DNA of 8,197 nt from JBARRO01 sp049644265 (GTDB taxonomy: Bacteria; Bacteroidota; Ignavibacteria; UBA10030), in NCBI GenBank assembly GCA_049644265.1, contig JBARRO010000092.1:1-8197 (forward strand), given 5' to 3'. The stretch's first letter is position 1; every line of letters starts with the position of its first letter. The translations under genes were made by a program, and so were the position numbers. Shown here one piece after another: positions 6,307-8,197 of the stretch. The notes under the pieces were generated by a model that was given only the letters and a program-made list of their open reading frames with translations, did no database searches and was not told the DNA's origin.

Positions 6307-6457
6307 GTAGTGAGTGGTGAGTAATGAGTTGTGAATTTTGAGTTGTGAGATGTGAGATGTGAGTAGTGAGTCCCTACTTCTGAATCCTGGATTCTGACTA
6401 CTGACTCCTGAATTCTGCTTCCACATTATTCATTGCTCATTGTCCATTGTACAATTG
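6290..6457 (+). repeat. Heptad tract 4: 168 nt in a single 7-nt phase, three word blocks, between preT and preA
   Basis: Twenty-four consecutive seven-base units run in one unbroken phase from 6290 to 6457. Block one (6290-6373) has 12 units of the type TGAGTAA, TGAGCAA, TGAGTAG, TGAGATG. Block two (6374-6422) has seven units, mostly TGAATCC, TGACTCC, TGAATTC. Block three (6423-6457) has five units such as TCATTGC and TCATTGT, which resemble block one read on the other strand. AATGAGCAATGA (6295-6306) is repeated exactly, inverted, at 6430-6441. Smaller palindromes are GAATCC/GGATTC (6382-6387 and 6389-6394) and ATTGTACAAT (6446-6455). The tract begins inside the last codons of preT, supplies its TGA stop, and ends 13 bases before the preA ATG. 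Confidence 0.85.
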
Positions 6458-6470
6458 CTGATTGATTCCT

Positions 6471-7781
6471 ATGGTTGATCTCAAAATAAACTGCGGCGGT
6501 ATCAAGTCTCCCAATCCGTTCTGGCTTGCTTCGGCTCCGCCCTCAAATTCCTCATACCAGGTCTGCAAGGCCTTTGAGGCCGGGTGGGGAGGAGCCGTGT
6601 GGAAAACCATCGGTGAGCCGGTTATGAATGTGGTAAACCGGTACGGGGCCATCGACTTCAATGGCCAAAAAATCGCCGGACTGAACAACATCGAACTCAT
6701 CAGCGACCGGCCTATCGAAACCAATCTCAAAGAGATCGCCGAGACAAAAAAACTCTGGCCGGATCGGGCTGTGGTCGCATCGTTGATGGTGGAATCCAAA
6801 CGGGAGACGTGGCACGATATCGTCAAACGCACGATTGATACAGGGTGTGATGGCATTGAACTCAACTACGGGTGCCCTCATGGCATGAGCGAGCGTGGTA
6901 TGGGTTCCGCCGTCGGGCAGGTCCCCGAGTATTGCACCATGATTACCGAGTGGGTCACCGAAGTCTCGACGATCCCCGTCCTGGTGAAACTCACGCCCAA
7001 TGTCACGGATATTCGTTACCCGGGCAGGGCGGCAAAGAAGGGGAAGGCGAACGGAATTTCCCTCATTAACACAATCAATTCCATCACGGGCATCGACCTG
7101 GACACGCTGGAGCTCAAGCCATCGGTTGGAGGGAAGGGCGGCCATGGCGGTTATGCGGGTCCCGCGGTGAAACCGATTGCCCTCAATATGGTTTCCCAGA
7201 TTGCCGTCGATCCGGAAATTCATCTTCCGATCTCTGGAATGGGCGGAATTTCCACCTGGCGTGACGCGCTCGAGTTTATCCTGCTTGGCGCCACGAGCGT
7301 TCAGGTGTGCACCGCTGTCATGCATTATGGGTTCCGGATCATCGACGACCTTACCGAGGGCCTGGTCAATTGGATGGAGGAGAAAGGCTACCGAAGTCTC
7401 GATGAAGTCCGTGGAAAAGCTGTCCAATGCGTTTCGGATTTTGGGAACCTCAACCTCCTCTACAAAGCTGTGGCCAGGATTGACGAGTCGAAGTGCATCC
7501 AGTGCAACCTCTGTCATATTGCGTGTGAGGATGGAGCGCATCAATGCATCGACCTTCTTCCCCACGACGGCAGGAATCAGCCGCGAGTGCGGGAGGAAGA
7601 CTGTGTCGGCTGCCGTCTATGCTTCCTTGTTTGTCCCGTGGAGAATTGTATCTCGATGGTTCGGGTTGATGACGGAACCGAAGCGATTACCTGGAATGAG
7701 CTGATGAAACAACTTCCGCAGCCGCTGACTTGGGAGGCTTTGCGACAGTTTCAGCGAAAGCATGGTATTGAAATCCACTAA
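6471..7781 (+). CDS. preA: Dihydropyrimidine dehydrogenase subunit PreA: FMN catalytic subunit with two 4Fe-4S clusters
   Basis: The 436-residue product matches the C-terminal half of mammalian dihydropyrimidine dehydrogenase. An FMN-binding dihydroorotate dehydrogenase-like barrel covers about 1-325, with NPFWLASAPPSNS near 15-27, the active-site loop NYGCPHGMSERGMG (132-145), LVKLTPNVTDI (171-181), NTINSITG (200-207) and SGMGGI (255-260). C135 is the expected proton donor, matching Cys671 of the mammalian enzyme. The ferredoxin-like tail carries C342, C345, C348, C352 and C378, C381, C384, C388, two 4Fe-4S motifs. It reduces uracil and thymine to the 5,6-dihydro forms with electrons from PreT. 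ATG 6471 was preferred over TTG 6462 because homologous N-termini start near VDLKINCGG. There is no Shine-Dalgarno site; the leader is the heptad tract. Confidence 0.94.
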   Translation: MVDLKINCGGIKSPNPFWLASAPPSNSSYQVCKAFEAGWGGAVWKTIGEPVMNVVNRYGAIDFNGQKIAGLNNIELISDRPIETNLKEIAETKKLWPDRAVVASLMVESKRETWHDIVKRTIDTGCDGIELNYGCPHGMSERGMGSAVGQVPEYCTMITEWVTEVSTIPVLVKLTPNVTDIRYPGRAAKKGKANGISLINTINSITGIDLDTLELKPSVGGKGGHGGYAGPAVKPIALNMVSQIAVDPEIHLPISGMGGISTWRDALEFILLGATSVQVCTAVMHYGFRIIDDLTEGLVNWMEEKGYRSLDEVRGKAVQCVSDFGNLNLLYKAVARIDESKCIQCNLCHIACEDGAHQCIDLLPHDGRNQPRVREEDCVGCRLCFLVCPVENCISMVRVDDGTEAITWNELMKQLPQPLTWEALRQFQRKHGIEIH

Positions 7782-7852
7782 CAACCGGACTCTGAAAACA
7801 ACATTCATTCTCTCGTTGGGCGGCGGCTGAAGGATTTCTTCACCACATTCAC

Positions 7853-7858
7853 GGAGGG
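7853..7858 (+). promoter_or_regulatory. Shine-Dalgarno site of the terminal membrane-protein gene
   Basis: GGAGGG lies four bases before the ATG at 7863 and supports that start. The 81-nt gap after preA shows no heptad repeat and no clear terminator. Confidence 0.65.
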
Positions 7859-7862
7859 TCCT

Positions 7863-8197
7863 ATGAAAAGCAGTAAGTTCTGGGTTGCGGTTGTGGTCGC
7901 GGGAGTCGTGATGAATATTGTGGACTTTCTCTGCCAGGGCATGTTGTTCACTAAAATGTATTATGAAAAACTGCCCGACCTGTTCAACACGACCGGCAAT
8001 CCCGTCTATTATATTGTCGGGGACTTCATCTCTGTGCTGGTGCTTGCGTGGGTATACGACAAGGTCTACGCGAGCTTTGGCGGCGGTCCAAACGGAGGAA
8101 TGATATTTGGCTTGTACGCGGGAATTCTCGCGAGTTTTCCGACGTGGATTTTCGCACACCTGATGTTTAAGGGGTTCCCGTACGGCTTGTCCTGGGT
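7863..8197 (+). CDS. Small multi-spanning membrane protein of unknown function (3' end outside window)
   Basis: The frame is open from the ATG at 7863 to the window edge, giving 111 residues with no stop. The start follows a clear ribosome site. Three hydrophobic stretches are visible: about residues 6-30 (after a KSSK-type basic N-terminus, suggesting a cytoplasmic N-end), 47-65 and 75-102. The third has small-residue spacing (GGMIFGLYAGILASFP) of the kind that packs helices. A charged loop with DKVY and a Gly-rich stretch joins helices two and three. I do not recognise the family, and no catalytic motif is seen. Being 81 nt downstream of preA in the same direction, it could be co-transcribed. 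A role in uptake of pyrimidines is not supported, because it does not resemble known nucleobase permeases. Confidence 0.72.
   Translation, partial: MKSSKFWVAVVVAGVVMNIVDFLCQGMLFTKMYYEKLPDLFNTTGNPVYYIVGDFISVLVLAWVYDKVYASFGGGPNGGMIFGLYAGILASFPTWIFAHLMFKGFPYGLSW

Noticed and set aside
6290..6457. CRISPR array
   Set aside because: The repeat unit is only seven bases with no spacers, and no cas-like gene is nearby.
6290..6457. Insertion sequence remnant or MITE, suggested by the inverted ends
   Set aside because: The whole interval is heptad-periodic, no target-site duplication was seen, and the inverted match is explained by the word change between blocks. A MITE is not excluded but is not the simplest reading.
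6552..7565. A 337-codon open frame on the minus strand
   Set aside because: It mirrors preA, whose FMN and Fe-S motifs are clear. The antisense product has no family features.
7782..7862. Rho-independent terminator after preA
   Set aside because: No GC-rich stem followed by a T-run could be found in the 81-nt gap.

Overview
The window looks like chromosomal DNA of a free-living bacterium with moderate GC (roughly half to 55 % by eye). All recognisable genes are on the + strand and tightly to moderately spaced. The gene families fit the Bacteroidota/Chlorobiota (Ignavibacteria-like) assemblage: a SpoIIE-type phosphatase, a soluble receiver-histidine kinase, a YfiT-type bacillithiol transferase, and split PreT/PreA with a nitrilase-fold ureidopropionase. 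This assignment is inference with low confidence, because no rRNA or marker gene is present. There is no sign of a prophage, insertion sequence, CRISPR array or tRNA.

Layout. Bases 2-592 hold the C-terminal part of a PP2C/SpoIIE-type serine/threonine phosphatase. Bases 705-1805 encode a membrane-free receiver plus histidine kinase protein. Bases 1832-2359 encode a DinB/YfiT-superfamily thiol transferase, only 26 nt downstream of the kinase. A candidate sigma70-type promoter (2456-2484) then precedes a catabolic cluster: a nitrilase-fold N-carbamoyl-beta-alanine amidohydrolase (2538-3413), a class III PLP aminotransferase (3499-4833), and the two dihydropyrimidine dehydrogenase subunits PreT (4954-6306) and PreA (6471-7781). 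The window ends inside a small multi-spanning membrane protein of unknown function (7863 to the edge).

How the genes work together. PreT/PreA should reduce uracil and thymine to dihydropyrimidines. A dihydropyrimidinase, not in this window, would open the ring. The amidohydrolase would release beta-alanine (or 3-aminoisobutyrate), CO2 and ammonia. The aminotransferase would move the amino group to an oxo acid, giving a semialdehyde. The genes run in roughly the reverse of pathway order. The first two genes form a plausible separate signalling pair.

The most unusual signal is non-coding. Four of the seven intergenic gaps (594-657, 2367-2458, 3421-3494, 6290-6457) are built from degenerate tandem 7-nt units. 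Each tract has a different word, and the 7-nt phase is held for up to 168 nt. The longest tract lies between preT and preA. It keeps one phase across three word blocks, the last of which is close to the reverse complement of the first, and it encodes the last five residues of PreT. I do not recognise a named repeat family here. The nearest analogy I know is the heptanucleotide STRR repeats of heterocystous cyanobacteria.
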